Positions 1 through 10,952 of a stretch of DNA of 64,000 nucleotides are shown here, piece by piece (position 1 is the first letter of the stretch; the number at the start of each line of letters is the position of its first letter). Origin of the DNA: Hydrogenophaga aromaticivorans (GTDB taxonomy: Bacteria > Pseudomonadota > Gammaproteobacteria > Burkholderiales > Burkholderiaceae_C); the NCBI RefSeq assembly GCF_013387465.1, contig NZ_VYGV01000026.1, positions 62,001 to 126,000 of the forward strand. Reading direction: 5' to 3'. The notes under the pieces were generated by a model. The model had not been told where the DNA came from. It worked only from the letters and a program-made list of their open reading frames with translations, and searched no databases. Both the position numbers and the translations under genes were made by a program.

Positions 1-264
1 AGCGCGCAGGCCCGCATCAAGATCCAGGGCCAGCTCGACGGCCTCTCGGTGGACGCCGAAGTGCAGGCGCTGGGCGCCGTGCGCGAGCACATCAAGGGCC
101 AGGTGGCACAGGCCAGCCTGGGCGCCGAGCTGCAGAACTCCGACCTCGACGTGCGCCTCAACAAGCTGCGCCAGAGCAGCGGCAGCGTGACGGCCAAGGC
201 CCAGCTCGAAGCCATGAAGCAGGCCCGCGCCGCCGCGCAGGCCGCTCCGACCAAGACCCTCTGA
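1..264 (+). CDS. pspA: PspA/IM30 family protein, C-terminal part
   Basis: The reading frame is open from the first base of the window, so the gene starts upstream and only the last 87 residues are visible. They are charged, alanine- and glutamine-rich and helical in character (LDGLSVDAEVQAL, VREHIKGQVAQASL), as in the C-terminal coiled-coil region of PspA/IM30 proteins, which coat and repair stressed inner membranes. It ends 11 bases before the ATPase gene, so pspA, the AAA ATPase and the TerB-like gene probably form one operon. The family call rests on the C-terminal pattern only. Confidence 0.8.
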   Translation, partial: SAQARIKIQGQLDGLSVDAEVQALGAVREHIKGQVAQASLGAELQNSDLDVRLNKLRQSSGSVTAKAQLEAMKQARAAAQAAPTKTL

Positions 265-275
265 GCCGCCCGCGC

Positions 276-2117
276 ATGAACGCACCCGCATCCCCCCGTC
301 ACGATCTGCCGCGCTGGGCCGAGGTCCTGCGGCAGAAGTACCTGGCGGGCGAAGCGTCCACCTTCGTGCTCTACCGCAACGTCTTCGACAACTACCTGGT
401 CGGCGACAAGCTGCACAACCTCGGCGCCTTCCTGGTCGAAGAACTGTTCAAGGACACCAAGCAGCACGTGTGCGAGGTGAGTCTGGAGCGCGGCATCCGG
501 GTGCTGTCGGGGACGAACGAAGACAAGCAGCGCGCGCTGCTGCGCCAGGTGGAGGAAGGCACCGAGCCCGACCTGCTGGCCTCGCTGCACGCGCTGGAGC
601 AGCGCATGCGCGCGCAGCCGTCCACCGCCGTCATCGTGCCCTACGCCGACGCGCTGCTGCCCGCCGGCGATCCGAGCTTCATGGCGCAGACCGACCGCCA
701 GACCTACCTGGTGTTCCACCGCTGGTCGCTGGACCAGACGCTGACCCAGGGCGACAACATCGTCGTGCTGATCACCGAGTCGCTCAACGCGATCAACCCG
801 GGCCTGCTGTCCAACCCCAAGGTGGCGGCGATCGAAATCCCGATGCCCGACCTGCCGCTGCGCCAGAAGGTGATCGGCTTTTTCGCGCCCAAGCTCACCG
901 CGCACCAGGTCGAGCTGTTCTCCGAACGCACCAGCGGCCTGCGCACCGTGCAGCTCGCCAACATCCTGGCCGGTTCCAAGGGCCATGGCCTGAGCGAGGC
1001 CGAGCGCCGCGCGCTGATCGGCCGGCTGCTCGAAGGAACACCCGACGCCGCCGCCCGCGCCGACACGCTGGCCACCATCACCGCCGGCATGACGCCGGCC
1101 GAGATCACGCGGCTGATCGAGCCCGGCAAGACCCTGCCCGAAGGCGACGCCGACCAGGAGGTGCTGAAGGTTATCCACGCGCGCAAGCGCGAGATGATCG
1201 AGAAGGAATGCGCGGGCCTGATCGAGTTCATCGAGCCCAAACACGGCCTCTCGGCCGTCGGTGGCCACGAGCACATCAAACACGAGCTGATGGCGATCGC
1301 GCAGAACCTCAAGGCCGGCGAAACCACGCTGACACCCATGGGCCTGCTCGCGGTCGGTCCCATGGGATCGGGCAAGACCTTCGTCATCAAGGCCTTCCTG
1401 AAAGAGGCCGGCCTGTCGGCCGTGGCGCTGAAGAACTTCCGCTCCAAGTGGGTCGGCTCGACCGAGGCCAACCTGGAGCGCGTGCTCGCCACCGTCAAGG
1501 CCATGGGCCCCATCGCGGTGATCATCGACGAAGGCGACCGCAGCTTCGGTTCGGGCGGCGGCGAAGACAGCGACGGCGGCACCAGCTCGCGCGTGATCGC
1601 ACGGCTGAAAGAGTTCATGGCCGAGCCCGAGAACCGCGGCCAGGTGCTGTTCGTCATGATGACCAACCGCCCCGACAAGCTCGACACCGACATCAAGCGG
1701 CCCGGTCGGCTCGACCGCAAGATCCCGTTCTTCTACTGCGACACCGCGGCCGAACGCGTGCAGGTGCTGCAGGCCGTGCTCTCGCGCTACGAAGAGCCCT
1801 GCGTCGCGAGCACCGAAGAACTGCTGACCCTGTGCGACACCCTGACCGGCTACTCCAACGCCGACCTCGAAGCGCTCTCGCTGCTGGCCGTGGAGCTGGC
1901 GCGCAATCAGGCCACGCCGCTGAACGCCGACGCCCTCACCCAGGCCGCGGCCGACTTCATGCCGCCACAGGAGCGCGACATGATCGAGTTCATGGAGCTG
2001 CTCGCGGTGTCCGAGACCTCGCGCCGCTCCATGCTGCCCAAACGTTTCCGCGACATGGCCATCGCCGACATCCAGAGCAACCTGGTCGCCGCCAAACGGC
2101 GCGCCCTCACCCGCTGA
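276..2117 (+). CDS. AAA family ATPase of a PspA/TerB-linked operon
   Basis: This 613-residue protein carries one AAA module in its C-terminal half: Walker A GPMGSGKT near residues 361-368, Walker B VIIDEGD near 414-420, and an arginine-rich sensor region (RPGRLDRKIPFF) as in FtsH/CDC48-type ATPases. The N-terminal 300 residues have no motif that I recognise, and no zinc-protease HExxH is present, so this is not FtsH. It probably remodels a protein partner at the membrane together with the PspA-like protein upstream and the TerB-like protein downstream. The start ATG at 276 lies 11 bases after the pspA stop. The Walker B motif reads DEGD rather than the usual DE-A/I-D, which is unusual but keeps the catalytic acid pair. 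Confidence 0.85.
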   Translation: MNAPASPRHDLPRWAEVLRQKYLAGEASTFVLYRNVFDNYLVGDKLHNLGAFLVEELFKDTKQHVCEVSLERGIRVLSGTNEDKQRALLRQVEEGTEPDLLASLHALEQRMRAQPSTAVIVPYADALLPAGDPSFMAQTDRQTYLVFHRWSLDQTLTQGDNIVVLITESLNAINPGLLSNPKVAAIEIPMPDLPLRQKVIGFFAPKLTAHQVELFSERTSGLRTVQLANILAGSKGHGLSEAERRALIGRLLEGTPDAAARADTLATITAGMTPAEITRLIEPGKTLPEGDADQEVLKVIHARKREMIEKECAGLIEFIEPKHGLSAVGGHEHIKHELMAIAQNLKAGETTLTPMGLLAVGPMGSGKTFVIKAFLKEAGLSAVALKNFRSKWVGSTEANLERVLATVKAMGPIAVIIDEGDRSFGSGGGEDSDGGTSSRVIARLKEFMAEPENRGQVLFVMMTNRPDKLDTDIKRPGRLDRKIPFFYCDTAAERVQVLQAVLSRYEEPCVASTEELLTLCDTLTGYSNADLEALSLLAVELARNQATPLNADALTQAAADFMPPQERDMIEFMELLAVSETSRRSMLPKRFRDMAIADIQSNLVAAKRRALTR

Positions 2118-2141
2118 CCCACCCCACACAAGGAGCCATTC

Positions 2142-2594
2142 ATGCAAGCGATCCAAGACCAGAACCTGAGCGCCACCCAGGTCATCCAGCTGACCCAGGC
2201 CATGTTGTCGGTGGCCCTGGTGGACGGCATGCACCCTGCCGAAGCGGCCCTGATCGGCCAATTCTATGAAAGCTCACGTTCGGCCGACATGCCCACCACG
2301 TCGGCGATGCTGTCGGGCACCCACGCCTTCGACGCCCAGGCCATGGCCGGTTGCCCGGCGGACGTGGCCGACACCGTGGTGCTGATGTGCCTCATGACCG
2401 GCCACGCCGACGGCCGCCTGAGCGACGGCGAGCGCGCGCTGGTGCAATCGTTCGCCACCGCCCTGAACGTGGACGCCGCGCGCTTTGATGCCCTGCTGGG
2501 CCAGGTGCGCGACGAACTCATTGGCGCCCTCTCGCACCTGCCCGACGCCGGATCGGTCGCCAACGTGGTGCGCGAACTGGGCGCTGGCGGCTGA
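2142..2594 (+). CDS. TerB-like tellurite resistance/co-chaperone family protein
   Basis: This is a 150-residue all-helical acidic protein. It shows the TerB-type pattern of two repeated helical halves with acidic turns (VALVDGMHPAEAALI and MTGHADGRLSDGERALV), which in TerB bind metal. An AAGGAG-like ribosome site precedes the ATG. It lies 24 bases after the AAA ATPase gene and is probably cotranscribed with it and pspA. TerB-domain proteins are linked to membrane stress and tellurite resistance; no other ter genes (terC, terD, terZ) are in the window, so a general envelope-stress role is more likely than dedicated tellurite resistance. Confidence 0.75.
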   Translation: MQAIQDQNLSATQVIQLTQAMLSVALVDGMHPAEAALIGQFYESSRSADMPTTSAMLSGTHAFDAQAMAGCPADVADTVVLMCLMTGHADGRLSDGERALVQSFATALNVDAARFDALLGQVRDELIGALSHLPDAGSVANVVRELGAGG

Positions 2595-2601
2595 ATTTTC
2601 G

Positions 2602-3930
2602 CTAGACGGAAGGCGGGCGACCCGCCAACGGGAACCGCAGGCGCACCGCCAGGCCCGGTGCGGCGTCGAGCAGCTGCATCTCGCCCCCGTGCCGCCGCAC
2701 GCAGCGCTCGACCACCGGCAGCCCCAGCCCGGTGCCGGGCACACCCCGGTCGCTCGCACCGCGGTAAAAAGGCCTGAGCAGGGTTTCGCGCTGCTCCGGC
2801 GCAATGCCGGGGCCGTGGTCGCGCACCGTCAGCGTGGCATGGGAATCATCGGTTTGCAGGCGCACGACCACCGGTGGGCGGCCGTGGTGGCGCGCGTTGT
2901 CCAGCAGGTTGGTCAATGACCGTTGCAACAGCACGCCTGAAGCCGGCTCCAGCCAGACGGGCCCGGCGGCCTGCAGCTCCAGCGTGACGTCGCCGTGGTC
3001 CCCATGGCCCAGCAGGTCGCGCACGAGGGCGGCCAGGTCCACGCGCTCTTCCAGCGGCTCGGTCGCCGAACGCACCAGCGACAGAAAGGAACCCACCAAC
3101 TGGTCCGCAACCTGCGCGTTGCGCACGATACTCTCGCGCCGGGCCGCCACCCCCGGGGCATCGGGCAGCAGCTCGGCCGCCATGCGGATGCGGCCCAGCG
3201 GGGAACGCAGGTCGTGTGAGATGCCGGCCAGCATCATCTGCCGTGCGTCGTCCTGCTGCACCCGCTGCGCCGCGAAATCGTCGAACTGTTGCGTCAGCTG
3301 TCGCACCTCGATCGGCCCGCGCACGGGCGGTGCCGCTGGGCGCTCACCCGTCTCGGCGAAGGTCTTCACGCTGGCCTGCAGATCCAGCAGCGGCTTGACG
3401 ATGATCCGGCTCAGCCACGCCGCCGCACCCAGGAACACCAGCACCGCCAGGGCGATGCCCAGCGCGCCACGCCCCCGCAGACCGGTGCCCTCCAGCGCAC
3501 CGTTCACGCCGACCCAGGTGGGTGGGTGGCCGGCTGGCAAGAGTTCCAGCCAGGTCACGCCCCCGCCAGGCTCGCCGCTGACGGCCATGCGCCCGACGCC
3601 GATGCCCTCGTCCCGCAAAGCGGCTTTCAGCGCGACATAACGCGGCGCCAGCGGCGTGGCGGCGATGTGGCGCGCCCGGGCCGGCGGCGGGCCCGGCTCC
3701 AGATGCACCGACGTGGCCACACCCACACTGCGTGGCAGCTGCGGCAGCACGCCCTGTGCCAGCTGCGCCTGCACCGGACGCAGCGCACTGGCCCAGCCCG
3801 GCGCGACCGAACGCGCGAACACGCTCGCCTGGCCACTGAACAGCAACAGCAGGAACAGCAGCGACAACAGCAGCGCCACCGCGACCTGCAGCAGGAAGAT
3901 GCGGGCGAACAGGGTATCGAACCACTTCAT
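2602..3930 (-). CDS. Sensor histidine kinase (EnvZ-like)
   Basis: This 442-residue inner-membrane kinase has an N-terminal transmembrane segment (residues 8-32), a periplasmic domain of about 130 residues, a second membrane segment near 160-180, a HAMP linker, and the catalytic core. The H-box GISHDLRSPLGR places the phosphorylated histidine at about residue 239; the N-box (SLTNLLDNARHHG), G1 (VRDHGPGI) and G2 (GTGLGL) are intact. The frame stays open upstream, but the ATG at 3930 overlaps the stop of the response regulator as ATGA, so it is the likely start and the two are translationally coupled. The signal sensed is unknown. Confidence 0.9.
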   Translation of the reverse strand: MKWFDTLFARIFLLQVAVALLLSLLFLLLLFSGQASVFARSVAPGWASALRPVQAQLAQGVLPQLPRSVGVATSVHLEPGPPPARARHIAATPLAPRYVALKAALRDEGIGVGRMAVSGEPGGGVTWLELLPAGHPPTWVGVNGALEGTGLRGRGALGIALAVLVFLGAAAWLSRIIVKPLLDLQASVKTFAETGERPAAPPVRGPIEVRQLTQQFDDFAAQRVQQDDARQMMLAGISHDLRSPLGRIRMAAELLPDAPGVAARRESIVRNAQVADQLVGSFLSLVRSATEPLEERVDLAALVRDLLGHGDHGDVTLELQAAGPVWLEPASGVLLQRSLTNLLDNARHHGRPPVVVRLQTDDSHATLTVRDHGPGIAPEQRETLLRPFYRGASDRGVPGTGLGLPVVERCVRRHGGEMQLLDAAPGLAVRLRFPLAGRPPSV

Positions 3931-4649
3931 AGGCTGGGACCCGGCAGCCCACCGGTGAACACATAGCCTTCGCCCCGCACGGTTTCGACCCATTCGCGCC
4001 CGCCCGGTGCGGCCTCCAGCTTCTTGCGCAGGCGGGCCACCTGCACGTCCACCGCACGGTCCATGGGCTTGTAGTTGCCCGGCTGCACCGCGGCCGAGAG
4101 CGCCTGGCGCGAGACGCAGATCCCGGGCTGGCTCGCCAATGCGACCAGCAGCTTGAACTCGATGGAGGTCAGCGGCAGCACCTCGTTCTGGCAGACCGCC
4201 CGGCGCGCCAGCAGGTCCAGCGTCAGGCCGTCGAAGCGCAGCTGCCGGCGCCGGGTGGCCGCCTGCAGGCGCCGGGCCAGGGCGCGCACGCGCGCCACCA
4301 GCTCGCGCGGTTCGAAGGGTTTGCCCAGGTAGTCGTCGGCCCCCAGCTCCAGGCCGAGCACGCGGTCAAACGGGTCGCCACGCGCCGTGAGCATGAGCAC
4401 CGGCACATCGTTGCCGGCCTCGCGCAGGCGCCGGCACAGGTCCAGCCCGTTGGCGTCGGGCAGCATCAGGTCCAGCAGCAGCACATCGGGCTGCAGGCGG
4501 GTCAGCGCCGCCATCCCCTGCGCCGCGGTGCCGGCGCTGTGCACCTGCATGCCCTGGGCCTGCAACAGCTCGACCACCATGGCCGCCAGCTCGGCGTCGT
4601 CGTCCACCATCAGCACGGTGACCATTTCGGGGGAAAACAGGGCGTCCAT
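3927..4649 (-). CDS. OmpR-family response regulator
   Basis: This 240-residue protein has a receiver domain with the acidic triad DDD near residues 16-18, phosphoacceptor Asp at about 60 (LLLDLMLP), the switch Thr in LTARGD and the Lys of GKPFEP. It is followed by an OmpR/PhoB winged helix ending in RGEGYVF. It is the first gene of a two-gene operon with the kinase (ATGA overlap). A longer start at 4688 is possible; 4649 was chosen because family members begin shortly before the DDD motif. The divergent small secreted protein at 4831 is a plausible target. Confidence 0.9.
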   Translation of the reverse strand: MDALFSPEMVTVLMVDDDAELAAMVVELLQAQGMQVHSAGTAAQGMAALTRLQPDVLLLDLMLPDANGLDLCRRLREAGNDVPVLMLTARGDPFDRVLGLELGADDYLGKPFEPRELVARVRALARRLQAATRRRQLRFDGLTLDLLARRAVCQNEVLPLTSIEFKLLVALASQPGICVSRQALSAAVQPGNYKPMDRAVDVQVARLRKKLEAAPGGREWVETVRGEGYVFTGGLPGPSL

Positions 4650-4685
4650 GGCGGCAGTGTACGCAGTGGCGGCGGCGGGGCGCCC

Positions 4686-4709
4686 CATGTTTCAGCGCTG
4701 ACATGTTTC
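4686..4709. promoter_or_regulatory. Direct repeat in the divergent promoter region
   Basis: The octamer CATGTTTC occurs at 4686-4693 and again at 4702-4709, 16 bases apart, between the response regulator gene and the divergent secreted protein gene. OmpR-type regulators bind tandem direct repeats, so this is a candidate autoregulatory site. The spacing is larger than the 10-11 bases typical of the family, so the assignment is tentative. Confidence 0.35.
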
Positions 4710-4830
4710 GTCGCAGGACGACAGACACGGACGCGCCGCGCCGGCCTGTAATCCCACCGTGCCGGCCCATTCCGGGGCGCACAGGCCGCACCCACGGCCT
4801 TCCGCTGTCACACCCTCACAGGAGTTCCTC

Positions 4831-5121
4831 ATGAACAAGGCTTTCAAATCCGGCACCGCCGTGACCGCCGTGCTGCTCGCACTGACCACGCTGTCCACGC
4901 CGGCCATGGCCCGCGACCGCAGCTCCAGCTTCACCGGCCCCAAAGGTCAAACGGTCACGCGCAACGTGAGCCGCTCGCACGGCGATGTGTCGTCCACCAC
5001 CACCGGCCCGAACGGCAAGTCCACCTCGCGGGTGGTGGACCGCTCGCCAGAAGGCACCCAGGCGGTCCTGACCGGCCCCAACGGCCAGACCATCGTCCGC
5101 CAGACCACCCGCCAGCCCTGA
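4831..5121 (+). CDS. Small secreted repeat protein
   Basis: A 96-residue protein that begins with a clear Sec signal peptide (MNKAFKSG followed by a hydrophobic stretch, cleavage near AMA-RD). The mature part carries three degenerate repeats of about 23 residues built around TGPKGQTVTR, TGPNGKSTSR and TGPNGQTIVR. The start is fixed by AGGAG at 4820-4824, six bases before the ATG. It is transcribed divergently from the two-component system and may be its target. No enzymatic motif is present; similar short proteins are found only as hypothetical periplasmic proteins. Confidence 0.75.
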   Translation: MNKAFKSGTAVTAVLLALTTLSTPAMARDRSSSFTGPKGQTVTRNVSRSHGDVSSTTTGPNGKSTSRVVDRSPEGTQAVLTGPNGQTIVRQTTRQP

Positions 5122-5157
5122 AGCCGACCACCCCGCCGGGCATGGCCACCGCGGGAC

Positions 5158-7881
<2,724 letters not shown>

Positions 7882-7926
7882 GGAACAACCATAACCCGAA
7901 CACCATGGCGCCCGCCACCGGCGTGG

Positions 7927-8688
7927 TCAGGCTTCCAGTGAAGCCATGGCCGACGGCGACCATTCGAGCGCGTGGTGGTCAAAGCCCGCGGCCAGGGTGG
8001 GCTTGACCACCTCGAAATAGGGCGACACGTCAAAATCGCGCGGCGTGAACAGGCTGTGGTGGCGCACGTGCAGTACCTGGCGCACGCAGTCGTCGCAGCT
8101 CGGGTCGTCGGTCGCGGTCTCTTCGACGATGGGCAGGATGGGGTAGAGCACCGTCTCGAAGGCCTGCGCGATCAGGGTGGAGCAGATCGCGCGCGTGGGG
8201 TCACCGCTGCCCACGGCCAGCAGGCGGCGGCGCCAGCGCACCGGCACCGGCGGCGTGGGCAACAGGTAGCGCGCGAGGTCCAGAATGTTCTTGAGGTCGT
8301 AACGGTGGCCGATGCGCTGCACCGCGAAACGGCAGACCGCCTGGGCCTCGTCGATCCGCAGGCTGGCGGGCCGGCAGATACGGCAATGCAGCCCCGCGTA
8401 GGTGCTCAGCGGCACGGCGCGCACGCCCTCGCGAATGTCCGCCTCCACCACCATCAGCGGGCCACCCGGCTGCAGAGGCCCGACACAGAGCGCCGCGTGC
8501 GACCAGGTGGACTGCGTGAGGTACTTGATCGCCGTGCTCACGCGCGTGGTGCCTTCCACCAGCACCACATCGGCAGGGCGCAACGCCGCGGCCAGCAGGC
8601 GCTGGTCGGTCGGAAAGCCGATGGACGCCGACCGGCCCGGCTTGGTCAGGTAGCGCGCCAGCGCACGCCCGATGGCTTGTCTGATCAT
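7927..8688 (-). CDS. YiiX/YebB-like NlpC/P60-type cysteine hydrolase
   Basis: This 253-residue protein looks like a permuted papain-fold hydrolase of the YiiX/YaeF group. The catalytic histidine comes first (TWSHAALCVG, His at about 64), followed by an acidic residue (VVEADI) and much later the cysteine (RAICSTLIAQAF, Cys at about 169). Such enzymes are thought to hydrolyse amide or lipid-ester bonds at the cell envelope. The start at 8688 is chosen over the longer frame because GGGAGGA precedes it by five to six bases. No signal peptide is evident. It is divergent from the VTT-reductase gene. Confidence 0.8.
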   Translation of the reverse strand: MIRQAIGRALARYLTKPGRSASIGFPTDQRLLAAALRPADVVLVEGTTRVSTAIKYLTQSTWSHAALCVGPLQPGGPLMVVEADIREGVRAVPLSTYAGLHCRICRPASLRIDEAQAVCRFAVQRIGHRYDLKNILDLARYLLPTPPVPVRWRRRLLAVGSGDPTRAICSTLIAQAFETVLYPILPIVEETATDDPSCDDCVRQVLHVRHHSLFTPRDFDVSPYFEVVKPTLAAGFDHHALEWSPSAMASLEA

Positions 8689-8758
8689 GAGGTCCTCCCG
8701 GTGTAAGAATGGCGCAGTTTCGGCGACTCCATCCGAACAACTCCAACAAGGAATGGTC

Positions 8759-10921
8759 GTGAACATCCGGAAAATCTTGCTGCTGCTGGTGGTGCTTCTG
8801 GGCATTGTGGCCTTCTTCGCCTTCGGGCTGGACCGCTACTTCAGCCTCGCGTTCCTCAAGGAGAGCCAGGCCAGTCTCGCGGCGCTGCGGGAACAACAAC
8901 CGCTGCAGCTCGCCCTGGGCTATTTTCTGGTCTACATCGCGGTCACGGCGCTCTCGCTGCCCGGCGCCACCATCGTCACGCTCGCGGGCGGCGCGATCTT
9001 CGGCCTCGGCTGGGGCCTGCTGATCGTGTCGTTTGCGTCCAGCATCGGTGCCACGCTGGCCTTTCTCACCGCGCGCTTCCTGCTGCGCGACAGCGTGCAG
9101 GCGCGCTTCGGCCAGCGCCTGGCCGACATGGACAAGGGCATCCAGAAAGACGGTGCGTTCTACCTGTTCACCCTGCGCCTGATCCCGGTCGTTCCGTTCT
9201 TCGTGATCAACCTGCTGATGGGCCTGACCCAGATGAAGGCCTGGACGTTTTACTGGGTCAGCCAGCTCGGCATGCTGGCCGGCACCGCCGTGTATGTGAA
9301 CGCGGGCACGCAGCTGGGCCAGCTGGAATCGCTGCAGGGCATCCTGAGCCCCGGCCTGCTGGGCAGCTTCGTGCTGCTGGGCCTGTTTCCCCTGATCGCG
9401 CGCAAGGTGGTCGAGGCGGTGCAGAAGCGCAAGGTGTATGCGAAGTGGGCCAGCGTGCGGCCGGCGACGTTCAACCGCAACCTGATCGTGATCGGCGCGG
9501 GCGCGGGTGGCCTGGTCTCGGCCTACATCGCCGCCGCCGTCAAGGCCAAGGTGACGCTGATCGAGGCGCACAAGATGGGCGGCGACTGCCTGAACTACGG
9601 TTGCGTGCCGAGCAAGGCCCTGATCAAGAGCGCCAAGCTCGCGCACCAGATGCGCCACGGATCAAACTACGGCCTGAGCGACACCACGCCCACGTTCAGC
9701 TTCAAGGCCGTGATGCAGCGCATCCACGGCGTGATTGCCGCCATCGAGCCGCACGACAGCGTGGCGCGCTACACCGGCCTGGGTGTGGAGGTGCTGCAGG
9801 GCTACGCCAGGCTGGTGAACCCGTGGACGGTGGAGGTTGCGCTCAACGGCGGTGGCACCCAGCGCCTCACCGCGCGCAGCATCGTCATCGCCGCCGGCGC
9901 CCGGCCTTTTGTGCCACCGCTGCCCGGGCTTGACGAAGTCGGCTACGTGACCAGTGACACGATGTGGGACGCGTTCGCCAAGCTCGACGAAGTGCCGAAG
10001 CGCCTGGTGGTGCTGGGCGGCGGCCCCATCGGCTGCGAACTGGCGCAGGCCTTTGCGCGTCTGGGCGCGCAGGTGACGCAGGTGGAGATGGCGCCGCGCA
10101 TCATGCTGCGCGAAGACGCCGAAGTGAGCGCGCTCGCCCAGGCTGCGCTGGCCGCCGATGGTGTGGCGGTGCTGACCGGCCACAAGGCGCTGCGCTGCGA
10201 GCAGGTGGACGGCGAGAAGATCCTGGTGGTGGAGCACGAAGGCGCGGAAAAGCGCATCCCCTTCGACCAGCTCATCTGCGCCGTGGGCCGCGTGGCGCGG
10301 CTGCAGGGCTACGGGCTGGAAGAGCTGGGCATCCCGACGAACAAGACCGTGGAGACCAACGAATACCTGCAGACCCTCTACCCCAACATCTACGCCGCGG
10401 GCGATGTGGCCGGGCCCTACCAGTTCACCCACGTGGCGGCCCACCAGGCCTGGTACGCGGCGGTCAACGCGCTGTTCGGCGACTTCAAAAAATTCAAGGC
10501 CGACTACTCGGTGATCCCCTGGGCGACCTTCATCGACCCCGAGGTGGCGCGCGTGGGCCTGAACGAGCAGGACGCGAAGGAAAAGAACATCCCCTACGAA
10601 GTCACGAAGTACGGCATCGACGACCTGGACCGCGCCATCGCCGACAGCGAGGCGCATGGTTTCGTGAAGGTGCTCACCGTGCCGGGCAAGGACACCATCC
10701 TGGGTGTGACCCTCGTCGGCACGCACGCGGGCGACCTGCTGGCCGAATACGTGCTGGCCATGAAACACGGCCTGGGCCTGAACAAGATCCTCGGCACCAT
10801 CCACACCTATCCCACGCTGGCCGAGGCCAACAAGTACGCGGCCGGTGAATGGAAGCGCGCGCATGCGCCGCAGCAACTGCTGGCCTGGGTGGCGAAGTTC
10901 CACGCCTGGCGCCGGGGTTGA
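8759..10921 (+). CDS. VTT-domain membrane protein fused to a mercuric-reductase-like flavoprotein
   Basis: A 720-residue fusion. Residues 1-235 are a DedA/TVP38-type VTT membrane domain with several hydrophobic segments. Residues about 240-720 are a class I pyridine-nucleotide disulfide oxidoreductase: FAD motif VIGAGAGGLVSA, redox-active CLNYGC (Cys 277 and 282), NAD(P) motif VLGGGPIGCELA, and the C-terminal dimerisation domain ending in HTYPTLAE. The C-terminal Cys pair and the N-terminal heavy-metal domain of true MerA are absent, so mercury reduction is unlikely; a membrane-bound thiol/disulfide or quinone reductase is more plausible. The GTG at 8759 is preferred because AAGGA sits six bases upstream; an ATG at 8753 abuts that site. 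The DUF547 gene follows 31 bases downstream. Confidence 0.88.
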   Translation: MNIRKILLLLVVLLGIVAFFAFGLDRYFSLAFLKESQASLAALREQQPLQLALGYFLVYIAVTALSLPGATIVTLAGGAIFGLGWGLLIVSFASSIGATLAFLTARFLLRDSVQARFGQRLADMDKGIQKDGAFYLFTLRLIPVVPFFVINLLMGLTQMKAWTFYWVSQLGMLAGTAVYVNAGTQLGQLESLQGILSPGLLGSFVLLGLFPLIARKVVEAVQKRKVYAKWASVRPATFNRNLIVIGAGAGGLVSAYIAAAVKAKVTLIEAHKMGGDCLNYGCVPSKALIKSAKLAHQMRHGSNYGLSDTTPTFSFKAVMQRIHGVIAAIEPHDSVARYTGLGVEVLQGYARLVNPWTVEVALNGGGTQRLTARSIVIAAGARPFVPPLPGLDEVGYVTSDTMWDAFAKLDEVPKRLVVLGGGPIGCELAQAFARLGAQVTQVEMAPRIMLREDAEVSALAQAALAADGVAVLTGHKALRCEQVDGEKILVVEHEGAEKRIPFDQLICAVGRVARLQGYGLEELGIPTNKTVETNEYLQTLYPNIYAAGDVAGPYQFTHVAAHQAWYAAVNALFGDFKKFKADYSVIPWATFIDPEVARVGLNEQDAKEKNIPYEVTKYGIDDLDRAIADSEAHGFVKVLTVPGKDTILGVTLVGTHAGDLLAEYVLAMKHGLGLNKILGTIHTYPTLAEANKYAAGEWKRAHAPQQLLAWVAKFHAWRRG

Positions 10922-10952
10922 ACCTCGGGGGCTGAAACGGAGTCCATACCTC

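Noticed and set aside
470..2269. Long open frame overlapping the AAA ATPase
   Set aside because: It is arginine- and alanine-rich without motifs and lies in a shifted frame of a clear ATPase gene.
8759..10921. Mercury resistance (merA)
   Set aside because: The NmerA domain and the C-terminal Cys pair are missing, and no merR, merT or merP is nearby.
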